Shown: in pieces, positions 1 to 7,797 of the stretch
Layout of the letters: every line of letters begins with the position of its first letter
Numbering within the stretch: the first letter of the stretch is position 1
Source: Flavobacteriales bacterium
GTDB lineage: Bacteria; Bacteroidota; Bacteroidia; Flavobacteriales_F; PHOS-HE28
DNA length: 40,440 bases
Direction: 5' to 3'
Assembly: GCA_017987895.1 (NCBI GenBank)
Contig: JAGNSU010000023.1
Span: 1 to 40,440, forward strand
The notes under the pieces: generated by a model
What the model was told of the DNA's origin: nothing
Seen by the model: the letters and a program-made list of their open reading frames with translations, nothing else
The model's database searches: none
Made by a program: the position numbers and the translations under genes

Positions 1-69
1 AGCGAGGGTGCTGGAATGGCCGATCGGAGCCGTTCGCTCCAACGTACCGGTAGCTGATCGTTCCATGCA

Positions 70-77
70 CAAAGGTA
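70..77 (-). promoter_or_regulatory. Possible Bacteroidota -7 promoter element near the window edge
   Basis: On the minus strand these bases read TACCTTTG, an exact match to the Bacteroidota -7 consensus TAnnTTTG. An ATG follows at 66-64 and its frame stays open to the window edge (22 codons), so this may drive a gene that lies mostly outside the window. No -33 element was recognised, and the spacing would leave almost no leader. It could equally be chance, since an 8-mer with two free positions is common. Confidence 0.25.
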
Positions 78-106
78 GGCTGCGGATCCGATCCGGGATC
101 GCCCAC

Positions 107-2233
107 CTACTCCCGACCCCAGAGGAAAGTGACCGTGCCGCGTTTCTCCAAGCGCCGACCCTCCCCATTGTCGTAGGTGCAGAAGTAACCGTAAACCCCC
201 TGCTCCACATAAGCTCCGAGCGCCTGTCCGTTCCACCCGATAGCCGGATCGGTGGAGCTCCAGATGTTCTGCCCCCACCGGTTATAGATCACCAGTTGGT
301 AGTTCTTGAAGCCTGCATAGGCGGTGACCGGCTTGAACTCCGTGTTCTCCGCTATGGCACTTCCCGCGATGAACGCATTGGGCAACCAGAAAAGCTCCTG
401 CTGTACCGCACAAGCCACGTTGCTCCGCGCCACCGCATTGTTGCCGGAGGGGTTGCCCACCTCGGTCGCCTCCACGTAATAGCAGAACTTACCATTGGTC
501 GAGGTCTGGTCCTCCACCGGATCCACATAGCTCCATTGGTCAGCAGGCAGCAGCGCGATCTGCTGATAGGGGCCGTCGGCAATGTTGCGGTATAGCGCCT
601 GGGCACCCACTGCGCCGCCCCAAATCCCATAGCCGTTCCAGCTCAGGTCGTTGTAGCCCTCCAGGCGCGGCAACGCACGCAAGTGCATTGTCGAGGCCAC
701 GTTGGACACCACCGCTTCCGTACCACAACTATCATCCACGATCACCCGATAACTGTAGCTCCGCTGATCGGCTTCCACGTCCAGATCATTGAACTCAAGC
801 ACAGGACCGGCGCCGAAACCGCTCATGGTCGCGATCTCTTCGAACTGTGCTCCGTTGGCCGATCGCTCCAGACGATAGCGGCTCGCCACCGCCGAGGGGT
901 CCACTTCGTCCAAAATGCGGATGTGATCGGCGTCCTCTACCGTGGCTACTTGAACATAGTTGTAGAGCGGGACCGGAGGATAGTCCGTGGTGCGGCACGT
1001 CTGGTTGCTCAACGAAGAGACCCCTCCCCCTGACTTGATCGCCTTCACCACGTAGCAGTATTCGGTGAAAGGGAGCACGGCCGCGTGTTGGGCGCTGGTG
1101 ACGTTGGCATTGAAGGTGCCCAAGAGGAAGACGCTCCCACCGGTCTGCCGCGCATAGACCTCGTAGTTCTGCACATCCCAACCTACGTACGGTGTCCAGT
1201 GTACAGTGATCACACCTTCGCATTCATTGTACTCTGTCGACGTATGAACGGTGGTATGAAGCGGAAGGGTGGCACTGGTGTTCGGACTTGCCGGGGTACC
1301 GGTCCAGCAGGTATCGAAAGCCGCCAGAGTAAAGGACTCGGCCATGGAGCCTGCGTTGCTCAGCGGGTAGGTATAGAAGGTGGTTCCCTGGCCGTACAGG
1401 GTGTCCACGATCAAGTTGCCCAAGGCATCGCTCAGGATCACGATGTACGCATCGGTATCCGGCTCGGGGCTGGGGGCCCAGGTGATGGTGGCCAACCCTG
1501 TCGCGGTGTCCACGGACACGGCTGTGATCACCGGAGCGCTCGGCGGGGTGGCGTCCTGGAACACATCGCCATCCCTGCTGCTGAAGGAGTTGCAGAACAC
1601 CCCGTTCGCCAGGCTCACGCGGAAGGTGAGCGAATCCTCGCAGATCGAGATGGCGTGCTCGTAGTGAAGGGTGTCGGTACCGACCTGTCCGATCAACTGC
1701 CAGGAACCGATCGGGTACTCCATCCATAGGTCGTACTCCGTGTCCGCCCCGGGAAGTGGTGGCGTATGCTGGGGGGTCCAGTCCAAAACGGCACTGCCCA
1801 GGGGATTGCTCTGTGTGACATCCAGGTGTATCGTACAAACGGTATCACTTGGTATCGAGATGTTCGGTGGGGTGGCCGTGGATACCGTGACCACGTAGTA
1901 GCACTGCGGACCCACCACCGCGCCGGCGCCCAGATGCAAATAGGTGGTCTGGCCATAGACGTTCACAGTAGGGGCCAGCAGCGTGTAGGGCCCGCCCAGG
2001 CCGCTGCTGTGGTACACCTCGTAATGGTCGAAAATGCTGTTGGGGTCAGGTGGCACCACCCAATTCAAGGTGACATCACCGGCCACGTTCACCGTCGCGC
2101 AACTCAATACCGGCGGGTCCAGCACCTGAGCCCCCAAAGGAGCCGCCATACCAAGTAGCGCGAGCAGGGTCCAACGGAGCATGGGGAACGAACGCAACAC
2201 CTGGGGGATCGTTGTTATGGAGAAGACGTTCAT
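107..2233 (-). CDS. Secreted fibronectin-III-like protein with T9SS type-B (gliding-motility-type) C-terminal sorting domain
   Basis: A 708-aa exported surface or extracellular protein. The N-terminus has a hydrophobic signal peptide (core around residues 21-34, LLALLGMAAPLGAQ). The middle consists of beta-rich Fn3-like repeats with phrases such as YEVYHSS, YEVYARQTG and YRNIADGPY. The last ~95 residues carry the type-B C-terminal domain of T9SS cargo: LPNAFI, then F.P., YQLVIYNRWGQNIW, GWNG and QGVYGYF. Family knowledge says this domain directs passage through the T9SS outer membrane channel. Two starts are possible. ATG 2233 forms an ATGA overlap with the upstream stop codon, which suggests translational coupling. 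ATG 2182 gives a more compact signal peptide (MLRWTLLALLG). The overlap favours 2233; the signal peptide slightly favours 2182. The ligand or enzymatic role of the protein is unknown. Confidence 0.85.
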   Translation of the reverse strand: MNVFSITTIPQVLRSFPMLRWTLLALLGMAAPLGAQVLDPPVLSCATVNVAGDVTLNWVVPPDPNSIFDHYEVYHSSGLGGPYTLLAPTVNVYGQTTYLHLGAGAVVGPQCYYVVTVSTATPPNISIPSDTVCTIHLDVTQSNPLGSAVLDWTPQHTPPLPGADTEYDLWMEYPIGSWQLIGQVGTDTLHYEHAISICEDSLTFRVSLANGVFCNSFSSRDGDVFQDATPPSAPVITAVSVDTATGLATITWAPSPEPDTDAYIVILSDALGNLIVDTLYGQGTTFYTYPLSNAGSMAESFTLAAFDTCWTGTPASPNTSATLPLHTTVHTSTEYNECEGVITVHWTPYVGWDVQNYEVYARQTGGSVFLLGTFNANVTSAQHAAVLPFTEYCYVVKAIKSGGGVSSLSNQTCRTTDYPPVPLYNYVQVATVEDADHIRILDEVDPSAVASRYRLERSANGAQFEEIATMSGFGAGPVLEFNDLDVEADQRSYSYRVIVDDSCGTEAVVSNVASTMHLRALPRLEGYNDLSWNGYGIWGGAVGAQALYRNIADGPYQQIALLPADQWSYVDPVEDQTSTNGKFCYYVEATEVGNPSGNNAVARSNVACAVQQELFWLPNAFIAGSAIAENTEFKPVTAYAGFKNYQLVIYNRWGQNIWSSTDPAIGWNGQALGAYVEQGVYGYFCTYDNGEGRRLEKRGTVTFLWGRE

Positions 2234-3246
2234 CCTTGCCCTGATGTTGCCGCACGTTCACCTATGTGGTAACGCCCATCCACGCGAACGCGTTCGGCCG
2301 CCTCCTGATATTCGCTCAACAAGCGTTCCAGGATCGCCGCCGCAGGCTTGATATCGCGGATGCCCGCGCTCACCTGACCGATCTCCAATTCGCCTTCCTC
2401 CAGGTCGCCCTCGAACATGCCACGCTTGGCACGCGCCCGGCCCAGAACGGTCTTCAATTCATCCACCGAAGCACCGCGTTGATACGCAGCCTGGACCTGC
2501 GTGTAGAACCCGTTCTTGATCAGGCGCACTGGAGCCAACTCCTTCAGAGTGAGGACGGTACTCCCCTCCGTGGTTTCTGTCACGGCCGTTTTGAAGGCCG
2601 GGTGCGCACTGGATTCTTCCGCACACACGAAACGGCTGCCCACCTGCACCCCTTCCGCGCCCAATGCCATGGCGGCCAGGATCGCACGTCCGTCGCCGAT
2701 GCCGCCGGCCGCGATAAGCGGAAGTTCGACCGCGTCGCGGACCAGGGGGATCAATACCAAGGTGGTGGTCTCCTCACGCCCGTTGTGGCCCCCGGCTTCA
2801 AAGCCCTCGGCCACCACAGCGTCCACACCCGCCTCTTCCGCTTTACGGGCGAATTTCACACTGCTCACCACATGTACCACGGTGATCCCACGTTCCTTCA
2901 AGCGGCCGGTCCAGGTCGCAGGGTTCCCGGCCGAGGTGAAGACAATGCGTACGCCCTCTTCGATAAGTATGGCCATGTGCTCCTCGATATTCGGGTACAG
3001 CATGGGGACGTTCACCGCGAAGGGCCGACCGGTAGCGGCCTTACACTTCCGGATGTGCTCGCGCAACACTTCCGGATACATACTGCCCGAGCCGATCACA
3101 CCCAAACCACCGGCATTGCTCACGGCCGAGGCCAGCCGCCAACCCGAACACCAGATCATGCCCGCCTGCACAATGGGGTAGCGCACCCCGAACAGCGCCG
3201 CCACCCGGTTCGCGGTGCTCGGCATAGAGGCAGGTGTGGAAGACAT
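2230..3246 (-). CDS. Nitronate monooxygenase / FabK-like FMN-dependent oxidoreductase
   Basis: A 338-aa cytoplasmic flavoprotein of the nitronate monooxygenase (2-nitropropane dioxygenase) superfamily with an (beta/alpha)8 barrel. Visible motifs are YPIVQAGMIW near residues 23-32, the AEGFEAGGHNG active-site loop at 146-156 with the conserved His, AGGIGDGR at 180-187, and the phosphate-binding stretch GAEGVQVGSRF at 196-206. Members oxidise alkyl nitronates or act as enoyl-ACP reductases, and the sequence alone does not decide between these. The open frame extends upstream to 3687, but that part runs antisense into the barrel gene and lacks family sequence. ATG 3246 is therefore the upstream limit, and ATG 3225 (MPSTANRV) is an alternative. 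The stop overlaps the first ATG of the T9SS cargo gene. Confidence 0.85.
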   Translation of the reverse strand: MSSTPASMPSTANRVAALFGVRYPIVQAGMIWCSGWRLASAVSNAGGLGVIGSGSMYPEVLREHIRKCKAATGRPFAVNVPMLYPNIEEHMAILIEEGVRIVFTSAGNPATWTGRLKERGITVVHVVSSVKFARKAEEAGVDAVVAEGFEAGGHNGREETTTLVLIPLVRDAVELPLIAAGGIGDGRAILAAMALGAEGVQVGSRFVCAEESSAHPAFKTAVTETTEGSTVLTLKELAPVRLIKNGFYTQVQAAYQRGASVDELKTVLGRARAKRGMFEGDLEEGELEIGQVSAGIRDIKPAAAILERLLSEYQEAAERVRVDGRYHIGERAATSGQG

Positions 3247-3258
3247 GCGAAGGGCGCG

Positions 3259-3266
3259 CGAAGATA
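3259..3266 (-). promoter_or_regulatory. Possible promoter of the oxidoreductase gene
   Basis: The minus strand reads TATCTTCG here, one mismatch from TAnnTTTG. A TTTT tract lies about 18 nt upstream, roughly where the -33 TTTG is expected. The start codon is 12 nt downstream. The element lies in the 141-bp divergent gap between 3247 and 3387. Confidence 0.25.
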
Positions 3267-3348
3267 ACCGTGCCCTCCCGGTCGAAAAGTTGGCAGCTTG
3301 TTGATATCCAATGGGTTCATCGGGACGTAAAAGGCCGGACGGAATTTC

Positions 3349-3356
3349 TATGTTTG
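3349..3356 (+). promoter_or_regulatory. Bacteroidota -7 promoter element for the outer membrane barrel gene
   Basis: TATGTTTG exactly matches TAnnTTTG and sits 31 nt before the ATG at 3388, which would give a short leader of about 25-30 nt. A clear -33 TTTG is missing at the usual spacing. Confidence 0.4.
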
Positions 3357-3387
3357 CGGGATAGAACCGAAAGGTCCCGACCTCTCC

Positions 3388-4350
3388 ATGCTCCAACGTC
3401 TCTTCAACCGCAGCTTGCTCCTGGTCGCCTTTGCCGCTCTGGGGGCGAACACGCAGGCCCAGTACGCCTGGGACATCGGCGTCCACTTGGGGGGTGCCAA
3501 CTACCTGGGTGAGATGGGCGGCAAAGAACAGACCCGCCGCGATTTCATCTGGGACATGAAGCTCAGCCAGACCCGCTGGGCCATCGGCGTTTTCGCGCGG
3601 CGCAAACTGAACCGTTCCTTCTCGCTGAACGCCGGGTTGATGTACTTCCGGATCCAAGGGGCTGACGCTCTTAGCACGAACCCGCAACGCGTGGGCCGGA
3701 ACCTGAACTTCCGCAACGATATGTTCGAGTTGTACCTGCGGCCGGAGTTCACCATTTTCCAGGACAACGACATCGGTGGCCGGGGTCGCTACCGCACGGA
3801 TTTCCGCTTATTCATTTACGCGGGTGCAGCGCTTTACTACAGCAACCCGAAAGGCCAGCTCAACCGCGAGGGCGCGTTCTATGCCTTGCGTCCCCTGACG
3901 ACAGAGTTGAACAACTACTCCCCGCTCGGCTTCGCCATCCCCGCCGGTGTGGGTATGCACATCACCAAAAAGCGCCGCCACCGTTTCGGCTTCGACTTCG
4001 GGTACCGTACAACGTTCTCTGATTACATCGATGACGTGAGCACGGATTACCAGGATCCCAGCTTGATGCCCGGTGGCATCGGAGGACTTGCGGATCAACT
4101 GGCCGACCAGCACAGTTTCGTGGAAGATGGTGATGGCCCCATTCCCAGTGAACATCAATACGGCTGGGAACCGAAGGATAGCGACGGGAAGCTGAACAAG
4201 CGCGGCGACCCCACGCACAACGACAGCTACCTCATGGTCACGCTGACCTATAGTTATGTGCTGAAAGGTCAGTCCAACTTCTATCGCCAACGGTACAGCT
4301 GGATCCGCGGCAAGAAGCGCATCGGCCGGAAGAGCCGGGCGAAGTTCTAG
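3388..4350 (+). CDS. DUF6089-like outer membrane beta-barrel protein
   Basis: A 320-aa protein and the only convincing plus-strand gene in the window. It has a cleavable signal peptide (MLQRLFNRSLLLVAFAALGANTQA, cut before QYAWDIG). Amphipathic beta-strand sequence typical of small Bacteroidota barrels follows: WDIGVHLGGANYLGEMGG, WAIGVFARRKLNRSFSLNAGLMYF, FELYLRPEFTIF and GFAIPAGVGMHI. The GGANYLGE opening fits the DUF6089 family, whose members are widespread but poorly characterised envelope proteins. The very basic C-terminal tail (GKKRIGRKSRAKF) is notable because its coding sequence is duplicated 29 kb away, next to the epimerase gene. Transcription probably ends at the hairpin at 4471-4493. 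Confidence 0.8.
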   Translation: MLQRLFNRSLLLVAFAALGANTQAQYAWDIGVHLGGANYLGEMGGKEQTRRDFIWDMKLSQTRWAIGVFARRKLNRSFSLNAGLMYFRIQGADALSTNPQRVGRNLNFRNDMFELYLRPEFTIFQDNDIGGRGRYRTDFRLFIYAGAALYYSNPKGQLNREGAFYALRPLTTELNNYSPLGFAIPAGVGMHITKKRRHRFGFDFGYRTTFSDYIDDVSTDYQDPSLMPGGIGGLADQLADQHSFVEDGDGPIPSEHQYGWEPKDSDGKLNKRGDPTHNDSYLMVTLTYSYVLKGQSNFYRQRYSWIRGKKRIGRKSRAKF

Positions 4351-4493
4351 CGCGCCCTCATCCTTCGCCTTCGCGTAGCCGCTTCGGCGGAGCAAGGCCA
4401 ACCCCGCTCATCGTCTTCGCCAAAGGCTACGACGACCAAAGCAAGGAGAAGGGCTTCCTGAGATCTGTGGGAAGGGGGCTTCGGCCCCCTTCC
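4324..4493 (+). repeat. Direct repeat copy A: 3' end of barrel gene plus tail module plus terminator
   Basis: Three sub-blocks recur in the same order and orientation at 33455-33589. The first is the last nine codons of the barrel gene including its TAG (4324-4350, about 25/27 identical). The second is a 58-bp module at 4407-4464 with only two mismatches to 33502-33559. The third is a GGGGGC-TTCG-GCCCCC hairpin. Between the first two blocks copy A carries about 36 bp more than copy B, with an inverted GTAGCC...GCAAGG motif. The 58-bp module may also belong to a dispersed intergenic repeat family of this genome. Confidence 0.8.
4471..4493 (+). terminator. Rho-independent-type terminator after the barrel gene
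   Basis: A perfect 9-bp stem (GAAGGGGGC / GCCCCCTTC) is closed by a UUCG-type tetraloop and followed by CTCTTG. It lies 120 bp after the barrel stop codon. The symmetric stem could act in both directions. The U-tract is weak. Confidence 0.65.
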
Positions 4494-4650
4494 TCTTGAA
4501 CGCCGTTCTATCAACAGCGGCTTGGCGCTCATGGAAGATGCGCTAGCGCGACGGCCGCATGGTCAGTCAAGGCACAAGGGCCTCGATAGCCGGAGATCGA
4601 GCTTCGCCGAACGTATCCGCCGTGGGCGGCTCCGGACCCGGTATAAAGCG

Positions 4651-4677
4651 AACGGCCCCGAGACGATCGGGGCCGTT
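4651..4677 (-). terminator. Terminator downstream of the Fn3 protein gene
   Basis: A perfect 11-bp inverted repeat (AACGGCCCCGA / TCGGGGCCGTT) with a 5-nt loop lies 21 bp past the stop codon at 4699. On the minus strand it is followed by a T-rich tail (CGCTTTAT). The stretch 4494-4650 holds no convincing gene or other element. Confidence 0.7.
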
Positions 4678-4698
4678 GCTGTGGATGTGTTCTGGCGC

Positions 4699-5316
4699 TT
4701 AGCGGGCCATCGCCTGGGCCGGGTCGCTCAGCGGGCTTTCGCCGGCCGTGCCTAGGGCCTTAATCCGGAACCAGTGTGTGGAACCGCTGGCGAGCCCCTG
4801 CTCCAGGTGTTTGCTCTTGGTGGTCATCGCTACGAGTTTCCACTCGGCCTCGACGGCGGGATCGCTGTCGTTGCGGTACACCTCATAGAGCCGAGCACCG
4901 TACACCGGGTCCCAGTCCGTGGCGATCTGGCCTTGGAATTCGGTCAGGTCCGCCCGCAGGTTACCGGGGGCGAGCAGCTCCCCGATGGGGCTGCCACGCC
5001 TTCGCACGTCGAAGCCCGCGCTGCGGATCTTCACCTCATCCGCCCCGGCGATGCTCACCACATAGCCCGCCAGTTGGGTGATCACCTCGTCCAAGTCCGC
5101 TTCGGCCTCGTTCTTGGCGAAGGTCACCGACTTGCCGCCGTCAAGCGCGGCGGCGATGGCCAATTCCAGGTTTTCCCGGGCGGTGTCCAATGCAGCAAGC
5201 GTGGGCACCGGGGTGGGGAAGGTGGCATTGCCCGTCATCTTCCCGCCGATGAACACGGCCTTGGCCACTTTGTCCAGTGCCGTGAGGCCATCCAATCCGA
5301 TCTTGATACTCGTCAT
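4699..5316 (-). CDS. Fibronectin type III domain protein, no signal peptide
   Basis: A 205-aa hypothetical protein. The N-terminal half is predicted helical and lacks a signal peptide or membrane segment (MTSIKIGLDGLTALDKVAK; LDTARENLELAIAAALDGGK). The C-terminal ~85 residues look like one Fn3 domain: LRADLTEFQGQIATDWDPV, RLYEVYRND, KSKHLEQGLASGSTHWFRIKALG and GESPLSDPA. Small proteins of this layout occur in Bacteroidota, often without assigned function. An A-rich leader (AACAAAAACA) directly precedes the ATG, typical of the phylum. It has its own terminator and is monocistronic. Cytoplasmic location is inferred from the absence of a signal. Confidence 0.75.
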   Translation of the reverse strand: MTSIKIGLDGLTALDKVAKAVFIGGKMTGNATFPTPVPTLAALDTARENLELAIAAALDGGKSVTFAKNEAEADLDEVITQLAGYVVSIAGADEVKIRSAGFDVRRRGSPIGELLAPGNLRADLTEFQGQIATDWDPVYGARLYEVYRNDSDPAVEAEWKLVAMTTKSKHLEQGLASGSTHWFRIKALGTAGESPLSDPAQAMAR

Positions 5317-5563
5317 TGTTTTTGTTGTCGGGGAGTGGTTTGCCCCTCCGGATATATCAATGCCATGGATCGCCTGTTATTGCTGGTAATATGTGATTTA
5401 ACAGTTGTTTACAATTGGCGTTCTACACGTCTCGTTACCGTTCTTCGGTCGGTGAATACCTATCCATCCTTGTTCGATAACGTTCCATGCCGCTTATGTA
5501 CCGTTGCTGATATCGTGATCTTCCCCGGAAAACGCGCTGAAAGGGAATCGTTCTGTTGCTAGC

Positions 5564-5977
5564 CTATATAGGTTCGTGTCTAACCGATATAGGTTTGGGC
5601 CGGAGTTCATTCAGAATGCCACCGGCCGGTTCTCCTTTGTCCCAAAGTGGTTCTCCTTGGCCCAGGAATGGAACCGGTCCAGGGCAAAGTGGTTCCAGTT
5701 CAGCCTGAAACTGATAAGGAATGGCCTGAAACGAATGCACTTTACGCTGCACCTGATAAGGAATGCGCCGGACCTGATAAGGAATAGGGCGGAGCGGTTC
5801 TCCTTTGCTCGGGAGCTGATCAGGAACTGGACAAAGTGGAATAGGAACGGCCAGAACCTGTTCCACTTTGCTCCAAGGCTATTGCACCCCAAGGCAAAGG
5901 ACATCCCGTCCAAGGCGGACCTGTTCCGCTTGAGAACGAACCTATATCGCCGGAGAACGGAACGCATTCCTTTTTAG
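5564..5977. repeat. Degenerate 21-bp tandem repeat array (19 units plus a partial unit)
   Basis: From 5564 to 5962 the sequence divides into 19 contiguous 21-bp units with no phase slip. Units at 5711, 5753 and 5774 begin CTGATAAGGAAT; 5816 begins CTGATCAGGAAC; 5627 and 5795 begin CGGTTCTCCTTTG; 5648, 5669, 5690 and 5837 begin TGG. A partial unit ends in TAG at 5977. The plus frame is open from 5519 to that TAG and reads as heptads such as LIRNAPD, LIRNRAE, RFSFARE, WNRNGQN and LFHFAPR, with K/E/N/D at position 7. No ATG precedes the repeats in frame (only GTG at 5576). Two minus frames are also open, so the coding strand, if any, is unknown. Stretch 5317-5563 shows nothing else. Confidence 0.85.
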
Positions 5978-6028
5978 AGCATCTTCTGCTCCAGAACTGT
6001 GACGTGGGTCCCGACCCGGTAGCGGACG

Positions 6029-6682
6029 TTAACCCCAGCAATGGATGGCCATGCATGCCTGGAGCATCGCCAGGCATTTCGAGTAGCAAATGGTCCGCCG
6101 GGCGAGGCGCTTCAATTGGGTTCGCAGGGTCAGGTTATGGCGCTCGATGCGGTTGATGCCGAAGCCCTTGACATGGTGGAGTTCCGTTGGGACCAGATAG
6201 CGGTAGAGGTCCAGGCCATCCGTTCCGATGTGCTTCGCGACCGCTAGCAGCAGGGTATCCACCAGTGGCCGCAACACGCGTTTGCTCCGGGCGCCCACGC
6301 GCAGGACCACCACCCGTCGGTCCTTCTTGTCCAGCGCGTAAGCCACCCATACCCGGTTCTTTTTGCTTCTTACATAGGTGGCCAGTTCGTCCACCTCATA
6401 GCTGCGACCCTTTGGGATGGGTCCGGGTCCCAACCCCGAAGCGATGCGTCGGATCCTGGCGATCACCGTGGTGGGTGAGATGCCCAACATCCGCCCAATG
6501 CTCCGGATGCCGCACCCTTCTTTCACGCAGGTGGAGATCCGCTCGTCCATGCCGGTCGCCCATGCCTTGTAGCGGTAGGTGGCCTGGTAGTAGCGCCCGC
6601 AGGTTTTGCAGTACAGTACCTGGGCACCGGCCCGTCGACCTCTGTTAATGCAGATCCCTCCGCAATGGTGGCAGGTGTTCAT
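6029..6682 (-). CDS. IS1 family transposase (single fused frame)
   Basis: A 217-aa transposase that catalyses cut-and-paste or replicative movement of an IS1-like element. The N-terminal zinc ribbon has CxxC pairs at residues 4/7 and 25/28 (CHHC, CKTC). A helix-turn-helix region follows (CGIRSIGRMLGISPTTVIARI). The DDE-type core shows YEVDELATYV, VWVAYALDKK, TDGLDLYRYL and the hallmark IS1 ending IERHNLTLRTQLKRLARRTICYSK. Unlike classical insA/insB, the two parts are in one frame with no frameshift needed, as in many Bacteroidota IS1 relatives. ATG 6682 is chosen because the zinc ribbon begins there, although the frame is open to 6751. It looks intact. Confidence 0.85.
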   Translation of the reverse strand: MNTCHHCGGICINRGRRAGAQVLYCKTCGRYYQATYRYKAWATGMDERISTCVKEGCGIRSIGRMLGISPTTVIARIRRIASGLGPGPIPKGRSYEVDELATYVRSKKNRVWVAYALDKKDRRVVVLRVGARSKRVLRPLVDTLLLAVAKHIGTDGLDLYRYLVPTELHHVKGFGINRIERHNLTLRTQLKRLARRTICYSKCLAMLQACMAIHCWG

Positions 6683-6888
6683 CGGCTTGTGTTGCGGCCC
6701 GAATGTCGCGTCGTGCTTCGCTCCCCACCACCGCGCGACGATCTGTAACACGAAAGGAGGGCGGGCACCGGTACGGCCCGAAGAACGGCTTAGCGCGGCA
6801 CTTGGGGTACTTGGACATCTTGTCGTACCACACCGTCCAGCTGGGCGGATCGACTGACGGTCAGTACTTTATGATTCCGGAAAATGCC

Positions 6889-6946
6889 GACGCGACAGTC
6901 TGGTACACTACCTTAGAACGCTGACGCGACAGTCTGATACACTACC
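6889..6946 (-). repeat. 34-bp tandem duplication of an IS-end-like sequence
   Basis: A 24-bp word (6889-6912 and 6923-6946) is repeated in direct orientation with a 34-bp period and one mismatch. Read on the minus strand each copy begins GGTAGTGTA and ends TGTCGCGTC. The copies lie upstream of the IS1-type transposase, where its left end is expected. A 13-bp palindrome, ACTGACGGTCAGT, lies close by at 6853-6865. Confidence 0.7.
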
Positions 6947-6964
6947 CGCCATTTCAGGGGCATC

Positions 6965-7537
6965 CTACTTTCTGCCCTTTTGACAACCACTAGGCGATTT
7001 GTGCAGTCTTTCTAGAACAGCAATGTTGTTGCTCGTCGGAGAATAAAGATGAATGCACTTTGCCTCACACTTCAGCTTGATCTTCTCATAACCTGTATGG
7101 GCATTGAACGATGTGTCAGACAACGTCCAGTGAACAAACCCATTAGGGCTAAACAATTCATACAACTGGTAGTCAACCTCCTCTCGCAGTAGCCTCATCG
7201 TTGATCCGTATTGTGGAGAACCCTCCGATGAGACGTAACGATATCCGCCGAAGACAACTATCGCTGTTTGGAGTTGAGCCGTTGACAAATACATGTTCTC
7301 TAGACATGGATCAACTGGTTGAACCGCAGATGTCAACGTGCTATCCCAATGAAAAAGCGCTAACCGCGCGTTGCTCGCACTTACGTCCTGATCATGTGTT
7401 CGGATAGATAGCACATACGCACGTTGCGTTGTAATCGTGTCCAGGATCTGGAACGGACAACCATCCTGTGCCATCGAAGCACAGCAAAAGATGACCGGCA
7501 ATGCCAGCATCAACGTTCTTGTTCGGATCTGTATCAT
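6965..7537 (-). CDS. Exported protein, candidate immunity protein of the orphan toxin module
   Basis: A 190-aa protein of unknown family. The N-terminus is a clear signal peptide (MIQIRTRTLMLALPVIFCCASMAQ, cut before DGCPF), so it should act in the periplasm or outside. The mature part has several cysteines and no recognised motif. Its start codon overlaps the stop of the metzincin-like fragment by 4 bp (ATGA). The same arrangement links the 4273-aa Rhs gene to its small exported neighbour, which is why an immunity role is inferred. Base composition is AT-richer than the surrounding genes, suggesting separate origin. It shows no obvious similarity to the other candidate immunity protein, as expected for polymorphic toxins. 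Confidence 0.6.
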   Translation of the reverse strand: MIQIRTRTLMLALPVIFCCASMAQDGCPFQILDTITTQRAYVLSIRTHDQDVSASNARLALFHWDSTLTSAVQPVDPCLENMYLSTAQLQTAIVVFGGYRYVSSEGSPQYGSTMRLLREEVDYQLYELFSPNGFVHWTLSDTSFNAHTGYEKIKLKCEAKCIHLYSPTSNNIAVLERLHKSPSGCQKGRK

Positions 7538-7797
7538 TTAGGCTTCGTAGTAACCGTTCCCTCAACCTTATGCCCTTCGGGATTTGTGACTTCCACATTC
7601 GCCTTTTCAAGAGGTGCAGTCGGTTTGGTCATATCTCCCTTACCAAAGGCAAAGTCAAGTATTTGCTGTACATTCTCAGTAGTTACTTCCGATTCGCGAG
7701 TGATTGTTGCTGCCAAATCTATCTCCTGCATTATCCCGGATTCGAAATGCCCGAGGTTTAGGGGGTGTCCCATTTCATGCGGCCCAAAATCGCGCAA
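7534..7797 (-). pseudogene. 3' fragment of a metzincin-like toxin tip, 5' end lost
   Basis: About 87 codons whose N-terminal end carries HEMGHPLNLGH, an HExxHxxNxxH zinc-binding pattern, followed by ESGIMQ, which could be the metzincin Met-turn. Asn replaces the usual Gly at motif position 8. The rest resembles a flexible toxin tail (PLEKANVEVTNPEGHKVEGTVTTKPK). There is no ATG start. The frame is open only to 7827 and enters a hairpin/inverted repeat (7786-7839), so the gene is broken at the edge of the RAYT cassette. Part of the HEMGH stretch lies very near the repeat junction, so this motif could be partly fortuitous. The stop overlaps the ATG of the exported neighbour. Confidence 0.5.

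Larger units (their letters stand above)
6018..6946 (-). mobile_element. IS1-type insertion sequence, ends approximate
   Basis: The region carries one IS1-family transposase gene. The plus strand at 6018 reads GGTAGCGGAC, just beyond the transposase stop codon. The minus strand at 6946 (and again at 6912) reads GGTAGTGTAT/C. IS1-family ends commonly start GGT and lie against the stop codon, so these are the best candidates for the two ends. The match between them is short (GGTAG.G.A) and no target duplication is apparent (flanks cccgaccc and cgccattt). The boundaries, and whether the element is intact, are therefore uncertain. Confidence 0.45.

Noticed and set aside
3247-3687. N-terminal extension of the oxidoreductase frame
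   Set aside because: It runs antisense into the signal peptide and first strands of the barrel gene and would place a 147-residue unrelated segment before the flavin barrel.
5564-5977. CRISPR array
   Set aside because: Units are contiguous 21-mers without spacers, are highly divergent, and no cas gene is nearby.
6645-6833. Small open frame MSKYPKCRAKPF... upstream of the IS1-type transposase
   Set aside because: It overlaps the transposase start in another frame, has no recognisable domain and is not separated by spacing typical of a real gene.
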